Source: UBA8517 sp964606975
Lineage (GTDB): Bacteria > Patescibacteriota > Microgenomatia > UBA8517
Direction: 5' to 3'
DNA length: 15,835 nucleotides
Assembly: GCA_964606975.1 (NCBI GenBank)
Contig: CAZSGY010000004.1
Coordinates: 1 to 15,835, forward strand
The translations under genes and the position numbers were made by a program. Shown piece after piece: positions 6,978-13,679 of this stretch (the first letter of the stretch is position 1; each line of letters opens with the position of its first letter). The notes under the pieces were generated by a model. The model worked only from the letters and a program-made list of their open reading frames with translations. It was not told where the DNA came from and did no database searches.

Positions 6978-7286
6978 TAGTTAACAGCCTCAAAAGAGTA
7001 AATAGCTCTCTTTCCATTATGCCGCTTCTTTGTGGATAACTAAATTGACACCAATACTTGCACACTCTATTAAGAGAAGTGTGTAGCTAAAAACACTTAC
7101 CTGAATCCGTAAGCTTTGCCACATCCCCGGCGAGTCGTAGTAGACGAAATAATGAGACATGCCGGCCAAGGGAAGCTGATATTACATAGTCGTACAATGT
7201 AACTTTTGCGACGTTGTTTAAGAATGCTGGGAGTAGAGCATGTTTTCGATCAGTAACCGGCAATTAACAATTAGCAATTAATTTTT
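6978..7286 (+). ncRNA. Candidate structured non-coding RNA
   Basis: This stretch has no gene, is less AT-rich than the DNA after it, and carries a series of short perfect hairpins in a row: AAAGAG/CTCTTT (6993-6998/7008-7013), CACACT/AGTGTG (7061-7066/7078-7083), CTTAC/GTAAG (7096-7100/7109-7113), CCGGC/GCCGG (7127-7131/7161-7165) enclosing TCGT/ACGA (7135-7138/7144-7147), and TTACAT/ATGTAA (7182-7187/7197-7202). The strand AAGTGT (7077-7082) could alternatively pair with ACACTT (7093-7098), competing with both the second and third hairpins. It follows an extended -10 element and ends near an AT-only hairpin plus U-tract at 7262-7286. I do not recognise RNase P RNA, tmRNA, 6S or SRP RNA motifs in it. 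Expression and boundaries are inferred. Confidence 0.35.
7031..7039 (-). promoter_or_regulatory. Perfect DnaA box (TTATCCACA on the minus strand)
   Basis: TGTGGATAA is the exact complement of the canonical DnaA box. A nearby TGTGGAGAA in 6951-6960 differs by one base. An AT-rich tract follows from about 7260. I saw no cluster of further boxes, so this is a single site and not evidence of an origin. Confidence 0.45.
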
Positions 7287-7568
7287 ATCGTTCTTTTTTT
7301 ATTTAAAATACTCTATTTTAATGTTTGTCTAAAAACCCGTCCTCCGAAAATTAACCGAACGAATTTTTGTCCTATTTTTGCACTTCCCCACTTTGCCGTG
7401 TTGTCAGAAAATTTGCGTCAATTTTTATGTAATTTAATAAAATTTCCGTAAATACGGGATAAAGGGACGATGAGTTAATCATCTTTTTCAAAATAACGCG
7501 TTAAAATCGATTTGGTGAGGTTTTAGCTTCAGGCTAGGCACGAAAAATGATCATTTGGGGAGCTTCAT
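7287..7568 (+). other. AT-rich leader region before the HAD-like gene
   Basis: No gene is visible. The stretch holds T-tracts, a short hairpin CCGT/ACGG (7446-7449/7454-7457), a TAAAAT hexamer at 7502-7507 without a good -35, and a perfect 12-bp palindrome AAATGATCATTT (7545-7556) that ends directly before the GGGGAG ribosome-binding sequence at 7557-7562. The palindrome could affect access to the ribosome-binding site. Confidence 0.5.
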
Positions 7569-8351
7569 TTGCCTTTTGACGCAATTACCTTTAGAATTCT
7601 TGAAATGTTTGCGGAAAGATATCCCAATGTATTTAATTCTTTAAAAGAAAATTTAAAACTTCTTAACGGTGGTGTCATAGGAATTGACATCGATGCAGTA
7701 ACACAAGCAACTTACATATTGGCATTAAATAAAATAAGTCACACTTTGCGAAAAAATATTCAGAAGGAAGATTTGGTAACTTATTGGGAATTGGCAAAAA
7801 TTGCCAAGAATAACGGAGTTGATCCGGATAAAGCAATGGAATTGGCCAGAAGCGCTTGGAACGACGATGAGGTGTATGCAAATGCTCCGGCAATGCCCGG
7901 AATAAAAAGTTTTCTTCATATGCTTAATGAAGCTTCGGCTCCTTACTTATTCATATCGTCACGGCCAACTGAGCATCTTGGGGCAACCCGTGAATGGTTC
8001 AGAAAGGAGCTTCCCTGGGTGAAGCCGGAAAACATTATTTTAGGCAGAAAAGAAGGCATGGCCGGTGGAGATTTCAAGTCCAGCATGGTAAACAAACTTG
8101 GTGTTGCTTTACATATAGAAGACGCTGTTGAGGAAGCAAAAATAATCGTCCAGGAAACCTCGGCGCATGTTTTAATAGTCCCTCAGCCCTGGAATGACGA
8201 CGGCAGATTTATACATCCAAGAATAAAATATTTAGGAAGATCTTCGTATTCAAACGGAAGCTGGCCAGTTACAAGGTTCTTGTCCGGCTCTCAGGCAAAG
8301 GATTTTTTAAGTGACAAAGCAAATTCTTTTTGTGTCGCACAATCCTATTGA
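7569..8351 (+). CDS. HAD-superfamily phosphatase/nucleotidase-like protein
   Basis: This 260-residue protein shows the four HAD motifs in order. Motif I is GIDIDAVT with Asp40 (nucleophile) and Asp42 (acid/base). Motif II is ISSRPTE with Ser130. The motif III lysine is probably Lys170 (GGDFKSS). Motif IV is HIEDAVEEA with Glu184/Asp185. A helical cap of about 60 residues sits between motifs I and II. The layout recalls the 5'(3')-deoxyribonucleotidase (NT5C-like) branch, so a phosphate monoester such as a nucleotide is the likely substrate, not proven. The start is TTG: a GGGGAG sequence lies 6 nt upstream and an in-frame stop at 7548 precedes it. An internal ATG at codon 13 is the alternative. 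Its TGA stop lies inside the -35 hexamer of the next gene. Confidence 0.7.
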   Translation: MPFDAITFRILEMFAERYPNVFNSLKENLKLLNGGVIGIDIDAVTQATYILALNKISHTLRKNIQKEDLVTYWELAKIAKNNGVDPDKAMELARSAWNDDEVYANAPAMPGIKSFLHMLNEASAPYLFISSRPTEHLGATREWFRKELPWVKPENIILGRKEGMAGGDFKSSMVNKLGVALHIEDAVEEAKIIVQETSAHVLIVPQPWNDDGRFIHPRIKYLGRSSYSNGSWPVTRFLSGSQAKDFLSDKANSFCVAQSY

Positions 8352-8377
8352 CACTTCGCTCGTCTCCAGTGTAAACT
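8348..8377 (+). promoter_or_regulatory. Promoter of the xer recombinase gene
   Basis: A perfect -35 TTGACA (8348-8353), overlapping the TGA stop of the preceding gene, is followed after 18 bp by TAAACT (8372-8377). The -10 ends 9 nt before the ATG at 8387, which predicts a leaderless or nearly leaderless mRNA. Confidence 0.7.
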
Positions 8378-8386
8378 TTTTACGTA

Positions 8387-9343
8387 ATGGCTGATATCGC
8401 CCAAAGTCAGTCCGAAATTGCTAAGAAAATAAATCAGTTTTTGGAATATCTCCAAGTTGAACGCGGCTCCTCTCCCCTAACGATACGTGATTACAAACAC
8501 TACTTAGTCAGATTTGCTAATTGGATGGACGCAGAAGGGATCCGGATGGAATTGAAAGATATTAATGCGGACGTCGTCAGAAGCTTTAGAGCATATTTGA
8601 CCGGACTTCCCGGTGAAGGCAAATCTCAAATGACCAGAAGAACCCAAGGGTACCATGTAATTGCCCTGAGAAGTTTTTTGAAGTGGTTAATAAAGAACGA
8701 TTACCAGGTTTTAAGTCCTGAAAAAATAGAACTGCCGAAAGTTGAGGAACGTCAGGTAAAGTTCCTAAGCGGTGAGCAGGTAGACAGACTTCTTAATGCA
8801 CCCACTCTTTCCACCATTCAGGGAAAACGGGACAAGGCCATGCTTGAAGTATTGTTTTCAACGGGCTTGCGTGTTTCCGAGCTGGTCAAACTTGACAGAG
8901 ACAAGATTGATTTGGACCGGCGCGAGTTTGGTATTGTCGGAAAAGGAGGCAAAGCCAGAGTGGTATTTTTGTCACAGCGAGCGACCGATTGGCTGGTCAA
9001 ATACTTAAATGAAAGAAATGACCATTTTAAACCCATGTTTATTCATCACAAAGGCAACCCCGAACCAACAACACCCGATGAAAAAATGAGATTAACTGTC
9101 AGGTCTGTTCAGCGAATGGTTAAAAAATATTCCCATAAAATGAAACTTCCGATTGAAGTTACACCGCATGTTATGAGGCATAGTTTTGCTACAGACCTTT
9201 TAATGGCGGGCGCCGATATCAGAAGTGTGCAGGAAATGTTGGGACACAAGAACATTTCGACAACGCAAATTTATACCCATGTGACCAACAAACAACTCAG
9301 GGAGGTACACGAAGCTTTCCACGGAAGAGGAGGAAAGGATTGA
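8387..9343 (+). CDS. Tyrosine recombinase, XerC/XerD/XerA-like
   Basis: This 318-residue site-specific recombinase probably resolves chromosome dimers at a dif-type site. The N-terminal SAM-like DNA-binding domain (about 10-105) contains FLEYLQVERGSSPLTIRDYKHYL, typical of Xer proteins. The catalytic domain has the full set: Arg162 (TGLRVSEL), Lys186 (GKGGKAR), His261 and Arg264 (HVMRHSFAT), His287 (LGHKN) and the nucleophile Tyr296 (TTQIYTH). Length and motifs favour a housekeeping Xer over a phage integrase, although the linker at about 221-240 (HKGNPEPTTPDEKMRLT) is slightly longer than in XerD. Only one xer gene is visible, so it may act alone as XerA or XerH do. The stop overlaps the start of the next gene by one base. 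Confidence 0.9.
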   Translation: MADIAQSQSEIAKKINQFLEYLQVERGSSPLTIRDYKHYLVRFANWMDAEGIRMELKDINADVVRSFRAYLTGLPGEGKSQMTRRTQGYHVIALRSFLKWLIKNDYQVLSPEKIELPKVEERQVKFLSGEQVDRLLNAPTLSTIQGKRDKAMLEVLFSTGLRVSELVKLDRDKIDLDRREFGIVGKGGKARVVFLSQRATDWLVKYLNERNDHFKPMFIHHKGNPEPTTPDEKMRLTVRSVQRMVKKYSHKMKLPIEVTPHVMRHSFATDLLMAGADIRSVQEMLGHKNISTTQIYTHVTNKQLREVHEAFHGRGGKD

Positions 9344-9570
9344 TGGAGAGACTTGGGGGTGATGGAAAACTTTTTCCTTCAGCCTGTTTTACTTGTCCTG
9401 CCAGAACGTACGTTGGTGGCAATTATTTTTGTGACGCAGCAGTTCTTGATAACCCGAACCTAATAATACCTGTTGGCAGGTTTCGTCCGGATAAGTGTCC
9501 CTCAAAAGTTGAACCGAAAAACGGACAATTTCCGCCTGAAATTCTTTTACGTAAAATGCTTGGTAGATGA
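9343..9570 (+). CDS. Small four-cysteine protein coupled to xer
   Basis: This 75-residue protein starts at the ATG whose A is the last base of the xer stop codon (TGATG). AGGAGG at 9328-9333, with 9 nt spacing, is one of the strongest Shine-Dalgarno sequences in the window. A TTG codon directly upstream is less likely to be the start. Four cysteines (15, 18, 30 and 52; CxxC, then x11, then x21) suggest a zinc- or iron-sulphur-binding fold. No family is recognised. The overlap implies translational coupling, so a partner role for the recombinase is possible, but nothing in the sequence proves it. Confidence 0.65.
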   Translation: MERLGGDGKLFPSACFTCPARTYVGGNYFCDAAVLDNPNLIIPVGRFRPDKCPSKVEPKNGQFPPEILLRKMLGR

Positions 9571-9585
9571 TTGATTTATCAATTT

Positions 9586-9594
9586 TGATATAAT
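9586..9594 (+). promoter_or_regulatory. Extended -10 promoter of the alpha/beta hydrolase gene
   Basis: TGA followed by a perfect TATAAT forms an extended -10 element. It ends 12 nt before the ATG at 9607, so the 5' UTR would be about 6 nt and has no Shine-Dalgarno sequence. Confidence 0.6.
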
Positions 9595-9606
9595 GAGTTT
9601 TATTCT

Positions 9607-10119
9607 ATGGTAACCATAATTCTCCCCGGGTATTCAGACAGCAACCGCAAATGGCTTGAAGACGTTGCGGGTAGTGTCAAAAGTGACGGAGAAATCCGTC
9701 CGGTTTATTGGGGACATTGGGACGACCCCGATATTAAATTTGATCCCGATCAAAAAGCGGATCTTTTGGATGGCGTTTCCGGAAAAAGGGTTATAGATAT
9801 TATTGCCAAATCTATAGGGACACTGGTTGCTGCATATTTAATTGAAAAATCTCCTGAAAAAATCAGAAAAATTATATTTTGTGGAATGCCACTTAACGAT
9901 ATTGGCGAAGACAAGAAAGAAATTATTAAAAATGCCATTAAAAAAATTCCTTCGGAAAATATAATGTTTATCCAAAACGAAGAAGATCCCCACGGAGGTT
10001 TTGATTCACTCAAAATGTTTTTATCCGGACTTGGCCGTGATTTTGTACTTGTCTCTAAACCAAGGACCGATCATGAATATTTCTATCAGGACGATTTCAA
10101 TGAGTTTCTTCTTGGCTAA
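9607..10119 (+). CDS. Small alpha/beta hydrolase (RBBP9/YdeN-like)
   Basis: This 170-residue single-domain hydrolase is probably cytoplasmic. The first strand ends in LPGYS (oxyanion region, residues 6-10), followed by the nucleophile elbow AKSIG with Ser69 (a GxSxG variant with alanine first). The acid is probably Asp127 in QNEEDPHG, and the base His156 in TDHEYF, in the order Ser-Asp-His expected for the fold. The small size and lack of a cap match the RBBP9/YdeN group of serine hydrolases, whose natural substrates are mostly unknown. It has its own promoter. The stop is 6 bp from the stop of the convergent SIMPL-domain gene, and no terminator lies between them. Confidence 0.75.
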   Translation: MVTIILPGYSDSNRKWLEDVAGSVKSDGEIRPVYWGHWDDPDIKFDPDQKADLLDGVSGKRVIDIIAKSIGTLVAAYLIEKSPEKIRKIIFCGMPLNDIGEDKKEIIKNAIKKIPSENIMFIQNEEDPHGGFDSLKMFLSGLGRDFVLVSKPRTDHEYFYQDDFNEFLLG

Positions 10120-10125
10120 GAGTGT

Positions 10126-10893
10126 TTAGCGGACTTCATAAGAAAGGCTTACACTGAGGTTTATTTCGGTTTGTCCGGGTGTAACATCGGGAAGAGGTGT
10201 TGTTTCTGCTTTGCCCATGGCCGCCGAATCATAGGCAACCGGTCTCACAAAATCCGTATTTTCATTTTCAGAAATATTAATAACTCTGCCCAAATTAATT
10301 CCGGCAGCAGCCGCAAGTCCGTTGGCTTTTTCTTTTGCAGTTTCCACTGCCATTTTTCTTGCTTCCTGCATCTTCTCGCGTTTGGTTTCTTCATTGATTT
10401 CAAAACTGATTCCGCTTTCCATATTGGCACCGGAAGCAGTTGCAGCGACGATAACATCATTTACTTTATCAAAATCTCTGATGGTAACTTCGTAACTAAT
10501 TGAAACTCTGTAACCGATAACCCTGTTGGGATTACTGTTGTAATCATATTCGGGGTAAAGGTTGTAAGAAGTTGTTTTTATGTCCTCTTTTTTGACCCCC
10601 AACTTTTCAATAGCTGCTGTTAATGCACCCGACTTTTTATTGACATTGTCCTGAACGACTTTTAATTGGGATCCGGTCTCACTTATTCCTACGGTGATTT
10701 TAGCAATATCCGGAGTGACAAACACTTTCCCCTCTCCTGAAACAACAAAAGGCTCCCCTTTTGTTTGAGATGTAGTACTAAAATTTATCGCCGGTCCCCA
10801 TTTGGCAAAAACAAAAAGCAAAGCAAAGAAAACTATTACTGCCGCAACAGGATTTGATTGATTGCGTAAGTTTTTGGAAGCACCCTCGTCCAT
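10126..10893 (-). CDS. SIMPL-domain (DUF541/YggE-like) anchored protein
   Basis: This 255-residue protein has one N-terminal membrane helix (about 15-31) with a short charged cytoplasmic tail. The rest, outside the membrane, is a SIMPL domain (about 48-255): FVVSGEGKVFVTPDIAKITVGI, then IEKLGVKKEDIKTTSYNLYPEY, GYRVSISYEVTIRDFDKV and a helical segment around KREKMQEARKMAVETAKEKANGLAAAAG. The family (YggE, BP26) forms oligomeric channel-like rings and is linked to stress responses, but its biochemical role is unclear. The gene follows gyrA by 37 bp on the same strand. It could be read from gyrA or from its own weak promoter, which would give a leaderless message. Confidence 0.85.
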   Translation of the reverse strand: MDEGASKNLRNQSNPVAAVIVFFALLFVFAKWGPAINFSTTSQTKGEPFVVSGEGKVFVTPDIAKITVGISETGSQLKVVQDNVNKKSGALTAAIEKLGVKKEDIKTTSYNLYPEYDYNSNPNRVIGYRVSISYEVTIRDFDKVNDVIVAATASGANMESGISFEINEETKREKMQEARKMAVETAKEKANGLAAAAGINLGRVINISENENTDFVRPVAYDSAAMGKAETTPLPDVTPGQTEINLSVSLSYEVR

Positions 10894-10899
10894 AAATCA

Positions 10900-10928
10900 A
10901 TGCTAAGATAAATAAATTTATTTTGCAA
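10900..10928 (-). promoter_or_regulatory. Possible promoter of the SIMPL-domain gene
   Basis: TTGCAA (10928-10923) and TAGCAT (10905-10900) are separated by 17 bp on the minus strand, with the -10 ending 6 nt before the ATG. Each hexamer matches the consensus at only four positions. A 14-bp AT palindrome (AAATAAATTTATTT) lies in the spacer. Confidence 0.35.
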
Positions 10929-10930
10929 GT

Positions 10931-13570
10931 TTATTCTTCCTCGTCTATGCCCTTTTCCAATACTGCGGCAGCGGCGACGGAATCGCTTTTATCCGCGAAT
11001 CTCATGAGGATTACCCCCTGTGTTGCCCGCCCAAGTTGCGGGATGTTTTTAAGGGGAAGTTTAATTACCTGACCCATTTTACTTGTTATGACGACCTGAT
11101 CAATGCCCGGGGTAACCATAATTGCTGTTTTCAGGAAACCTGTTTTGTCCGTGACTACGGCAGCTTTTACTCCCTTCCCTGCTCTTTTTTGCACAGGGAA
11201 AAGATGAATCGGGGTTCGTTTTCCAAGACCTTTTTCGGCTATGGTCAGAATATCTCTAAAATATTTCTTTCTTTTATCTGTAGGGACCGCCTCTTTTGCC
11301 GGGAAAACTTCCATTCCAATTAGTTCGTCATCTTTTTCAAGTTTGATACCCGTTACGCCGGTTGTTGCTCTGCCCATCGGTCTGACATTGGCTTCCGGGA
11401 ACCTTATAGATTTTGCATCTTTGGTTAAAAGAATAATGTGATCGTCTCCCATTGTCGGATGAACGGAAACCAATTGGTCATCGCTTTTAAGTTTAATAGC
11501 AATTAGACCCGAGGCTCTCAAGTTTTCAAATTCAGATATTTTGGTTTTCTTGATAAGCCCTGCTTTAGTTGCCATTATCAGATTTTTAATACCCGAGTCT
11601 TTAGTCATGGGAAGGATGGATCTTATTACTTCTCCTTGTTCAAGGTTTAATAGATTAACAAGAGCCTGTCCTTTTGCCTGTCGACTGCTTTCCGGAATTT
11701 CCCAAGCCTTAATTCCGAAAACTCGGCCCTTATTTGTAAAGAAAAGAATTGTGTCATGAGTGGTGGCATCTACCAAATGTTCGATTTCATCCTCTTCTTT
11801 GGTGGTCATCCCGATTACTCCTTTTCCGCCCCTTCTTTGGGCGCGGTATGCCGTAGCTGAAAGTCTTTTGACATATCCTGTTTTTGTAACTGTGATTAAA
11901 GTTTCCTCTTTGGCAACAAGGTCTTCTTCGCTAAACTCCCCCACCGCGTGTTTGTAAATTTTAGTGCGGCGTGCATCACCGTATTTTTCTTTAAGCTCTC
12001 CAAGTTCTTTGACAATAATTTCCAAGACCCTGCCGGGATCTCTGAGAATGGCTGTTAGACTATCAATAAGCTTTTTAATTTCTTCATATTCTTTCTCGAT
12101 TTTCTCTCTTTCAAGTGCGGCAAGACGTCTTAGTTGCATATCCAAAATTGCAGTAGCCTGGATCTCGCTTAATTTAAATCTTTCAATAAGATTTTTCTTG
12201 GCGTCTTCTTGGGTCTTACTTTCCCTAATGGTTTTGATAACGGCATCCAAATTATCCAAAGCAATCTTAAGACCTTCCAAAATATGCGCCCGTTTCTTAG
12301 CCTCGGTAAGCTCAAAGATTGTACGTCTGGTAACAACTTTTTGTCTGTGCTTAACATACTCAACTAAGATTTGTTTAAGGTTGAGTGTGTGTGGAGTACC
12401 GTCGACCAGAGCGACAAAATTTGCAGAAAAACTGTTTTGTAGCTTTGTGTGTTTAAAAAGATTATTAAGAACCGCTTTGGGTTTCGCGTCGCGTTTAAGA
12501 TCAACGACAACCCTCATGCCGTCTTTGTCCGATTCGTCTCTGAGATCTGCGATACCTACAAGTTTCTTATCGCGTACAAGGTCGGCAATTTTTGCAACCA
12601 ATTCGGCTTTGTTTACTTGATAAGGAAGTTCGGTAATAACAATTTGGGGTTTGCCTTTTGTACCTTCGGTAATTTCGGCAATTCCGCGGACAAGAATCCT
12701 GCCCCTGCCGGTGGCATAAACCTCGTTTAAAGTTGAAGCGTCATAAATCGCACCTCCTGTAGGAAAGTCCGGACCCGGAATAAATTTTACGATCTCGTCT
12801 ATCGTAGTGTCGCTTTCAAAACTTATATCTGCAGGGTTGACCTCTTCCTGAGTTAGTCCTTTTGATTCTCCTGAAGCAACAAGATTAATTTTCTTGATAA
12901 TAAAATCGGTGTGTTCTTCGTGGTCTTTATCCGTTTCTTCATCAGACACCACTTTGACAACACGCCCCGCTTTTATAGTAGCGGTAATTGCATCAACCAC
13001 CTCACTTAAATTGTGGGGCGGGATTTTTGTGGCCATACCGACGGCTATACCCTCGCTGCCCATGAGAAGTAAGTTGGGAAGAATGGACGGCAGATAAATT
13101 GGCTCTTTGAGTGTTGCGTCAAAGTTATCCGTAAAATCAACAGTGTCTTTTTCAATATCCGTTAGGGCCGCATCTGCCACTTTCGCAAGTTTCACTTCGG
13201 TGTAACGCATGGCAGCGGCGGAGTCGCCATCGACAGAGCCAAAGTTTCCCTGACCGTGGACTAAAGGATAACGCATTGAAAAGTCCTGAGCTAAACGAAC
13301 CATGGCATCGTAAACTGCACTATCCCCGTGGGGATGGTATTTACCTAAAACCTCACCGACCACCTTGGCAGACTTAGTTGTACCCGAAGTGCTGAAATGA
13401 AGACCCATTGTGTGCATGGCGTAAAGAATCCTCCTATGCACAGGTTTCAATCCGTCGCGGACATCCGGAAGTGCACGGGAGACGATAACACTCATTGCGT
13501 AATCAAGATATGAAGTTGATAACTCCGAAGTAATTTCTGTTTCTAAAACTTTACCAATTTCAGTAGTCAT
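10931..13570 (-). CDS. gyrA: DNA gyrase subunit A
   Basis: This 879-residue protein is the breakage-reunion subunit of gyrase, which with GyrB introduces negative supercoils. The N-terminal domain holds the winged-helix core with SRALPDVRDGLKPVHRRILY and the catalytic Tyr123 in AAMRYTE. The quinolone-determining loop is HPHGDSAVYD, with Ser84 and Asp88 (E. coli 83 and 87) in the sensitive form. The coiled-coil arm spans about 410-540. The C-terminal pinwheel carries the GyrA box QRRGGKG (578-584), which marks gyrase rather than topoisomerase IV. Compared with E. coli there is an insertion of about 50 residues between PPHNL (185-189) and IPGPDFP (264-270), charged and His-containing. The tail is acidic (GIDEEE). 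There is no Shine-Dalgarno sequence. A promoter and a palindrome lie upstream. Confidence 0.97.
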   Translation of the reverse strand: MTTEIGKVLETEITSELSTSYLDYAMSVIVSRALPDVRDGLKPVHRRILYAMHTMGLHFSTSGTTKSAKVVGEVLGKYHPHGDSAVYDAMVRLAQDFSMRYPLVHGQGNFGSVDGDSAAAMRYTEVKLAKVADAALTDIEKDTVDFTDNFDATLKEPIYLPSILPNLLLMGSEGIAVGMATKIPPHNLSEVVDAITATIKAGRVVKVVSDEETDKDHEEHTDFIIKKINLVASGESKGLTQEEVNPADISFESDTTIDEIVKFIPGPDFPTGGAIYDASTLNEVYATGRGRILVRGIAEITEGTKGKPQIVITELPYQVNKAELVAKIADLVRDKKLVGIADLRDESDKDGMRVVVDLKRDAKPKAVLNNLFKHTKLQNSFSANFVALVDGTPHTLNLKQILVEYVKHRQKVVTRRTIFELTEAKKRAHILEGLKIALDNLDAVIKTIRESKTQEDAKKNLIERFKLSEIQATAILDMQLRRLAALEREKIEKEYEEIKKLIDSLTAILRDPGRVLEIIVKELGELKEKYGDARRTKIYKHAVGEFSEEDLVAKEETLITVTKTGYVKRLSATAYRAQRRGGKGVIGMTTKEEDEIEHLVDATTHDTILFFTNKGRVFGIKAWEIPESSRQAKGQALVNLLNLEQGEVIRSILPMTKDSGIKNLIMATKAGLIKKTKISEFENLRASGLIAIKLKSDDQLVSVHPTMGDDHIILLTKDAKSIRFPEANVRPMGRATTGVTGIKLEKDDELIGMEVFPAKEAVPTDKRKKYFRDILTIAEKGLGKRTPIHLFPVQKRAGKGVKAAVVTDKTGFLKTAIMVTPGIDQVVITSKMGQVIKLPLKNIPQLGRATQGVILMRFADKSDSVAAAAVLEKGIDEEE

Positions 13571-13584
13571 TTTTGCAAAAATAA

Positions 13585-13605
13585 TTGAGGCTCGATTAGC
13601 CTCAA
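13585..13605 (-). promoter_or_regulatory. Palindrome at the gyrA transcription start
   Basis: Perfect 8-bp arms TTGAGGCT and AGCCTCAA flank a 5-nt centre. Read toward gyrA, it begins 3 nt after the -10 hexamer, spans the predicted start site (about 13602), and is followed by a T-rich run (ATTATTTTT) before the ATG. It could be a repressor operator, a 5' hairpin of the mRNA, or an attenuator-like terminator. Confidence 0.6.
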
Positions 13606-13608
13606 ATC

Positions 13609-13637
13609 ATTCTAGCCCATTTGATCAGTGTTTACAA
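13609..13637 (-). promoter_or_regulatory. Promoter of gyrA
   Basis: On the minus strand TTGTAA (13637-13632) is followed after exactly 17 bp by TAGAAT (13614-13609). The start would fall at about 13602, giving a 5' UTR of about 30 nt. Gyrase promoters are commonly supercoiling-sensitive. Confidence 0.6.
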
Positions 13638-13641
13638 GGAC

Positions 13642-13665
13642 TAGAAGAACCATTAGAAGGACCAT
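13642..13665 (+). repeat. Tandem 12-bp repeat upstream of the gyrA promoter
   Basis: TAGAAGAACCAT and TAGAAGGACCAT lie head to tail, differing at one base, 5 bp upstream of the gyrA -35 element. A binding site for a regulator is possible. The pair could also be remnant DNA next to the REP element. Confidence 0.5.
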
Positions 13666-13679
13666 AGCTGAACGAGATA

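Noticed and set aside
6978..7286. tmRNA, RNase P RNA, 6S or SRP RNA
   Set aside because: I looked for the tmRNA ends and tag frame, the RNase P conserved core (GAGGAAAGUC type), and the SRP tetraloop region, and found none on either strand. It stays an unnamed candidate.
7021..7320. Chromosomal replication origin
   Set aside because: There is only one exact DnaA box and no dnaA or dnaN nearby. Reported only as an isolated site.
7401..7440. A dif site for the nearby Xer recombinase
   Set aside because: A TTATGTAA-like half-site occurs near 7427, but no matching left arm lies at the required 6-bp spacing. The 14-bp palindrome at 6841-6854 also lacks the dif layout.
6797..7568. CRISPR array or tracrRNA
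   Set aside because: There are only two copies of any repeat, no regular spacers, and no cas genes in the window.
6797..7568. tRNA genes
   Set aside because: No T-arm (GGTTCGANNCC) with a matching acceptor stem was found on either strand here or in the other intergenic regions.
9340..9342. TTG start for the four-cysteine protein
   Set aside because: The next codon is ATG, with better spacing to the AGGAGG site and the typical stop/start overlap.
11964..12620. Long plus-strand open frame of 218 codons
   Set aside because: It lies entirely antisense to gyrA, whose protein is conserved throughout this part. The antisense product is a Ser/Leu-rich low-complexity shadow with no recognisable motif.
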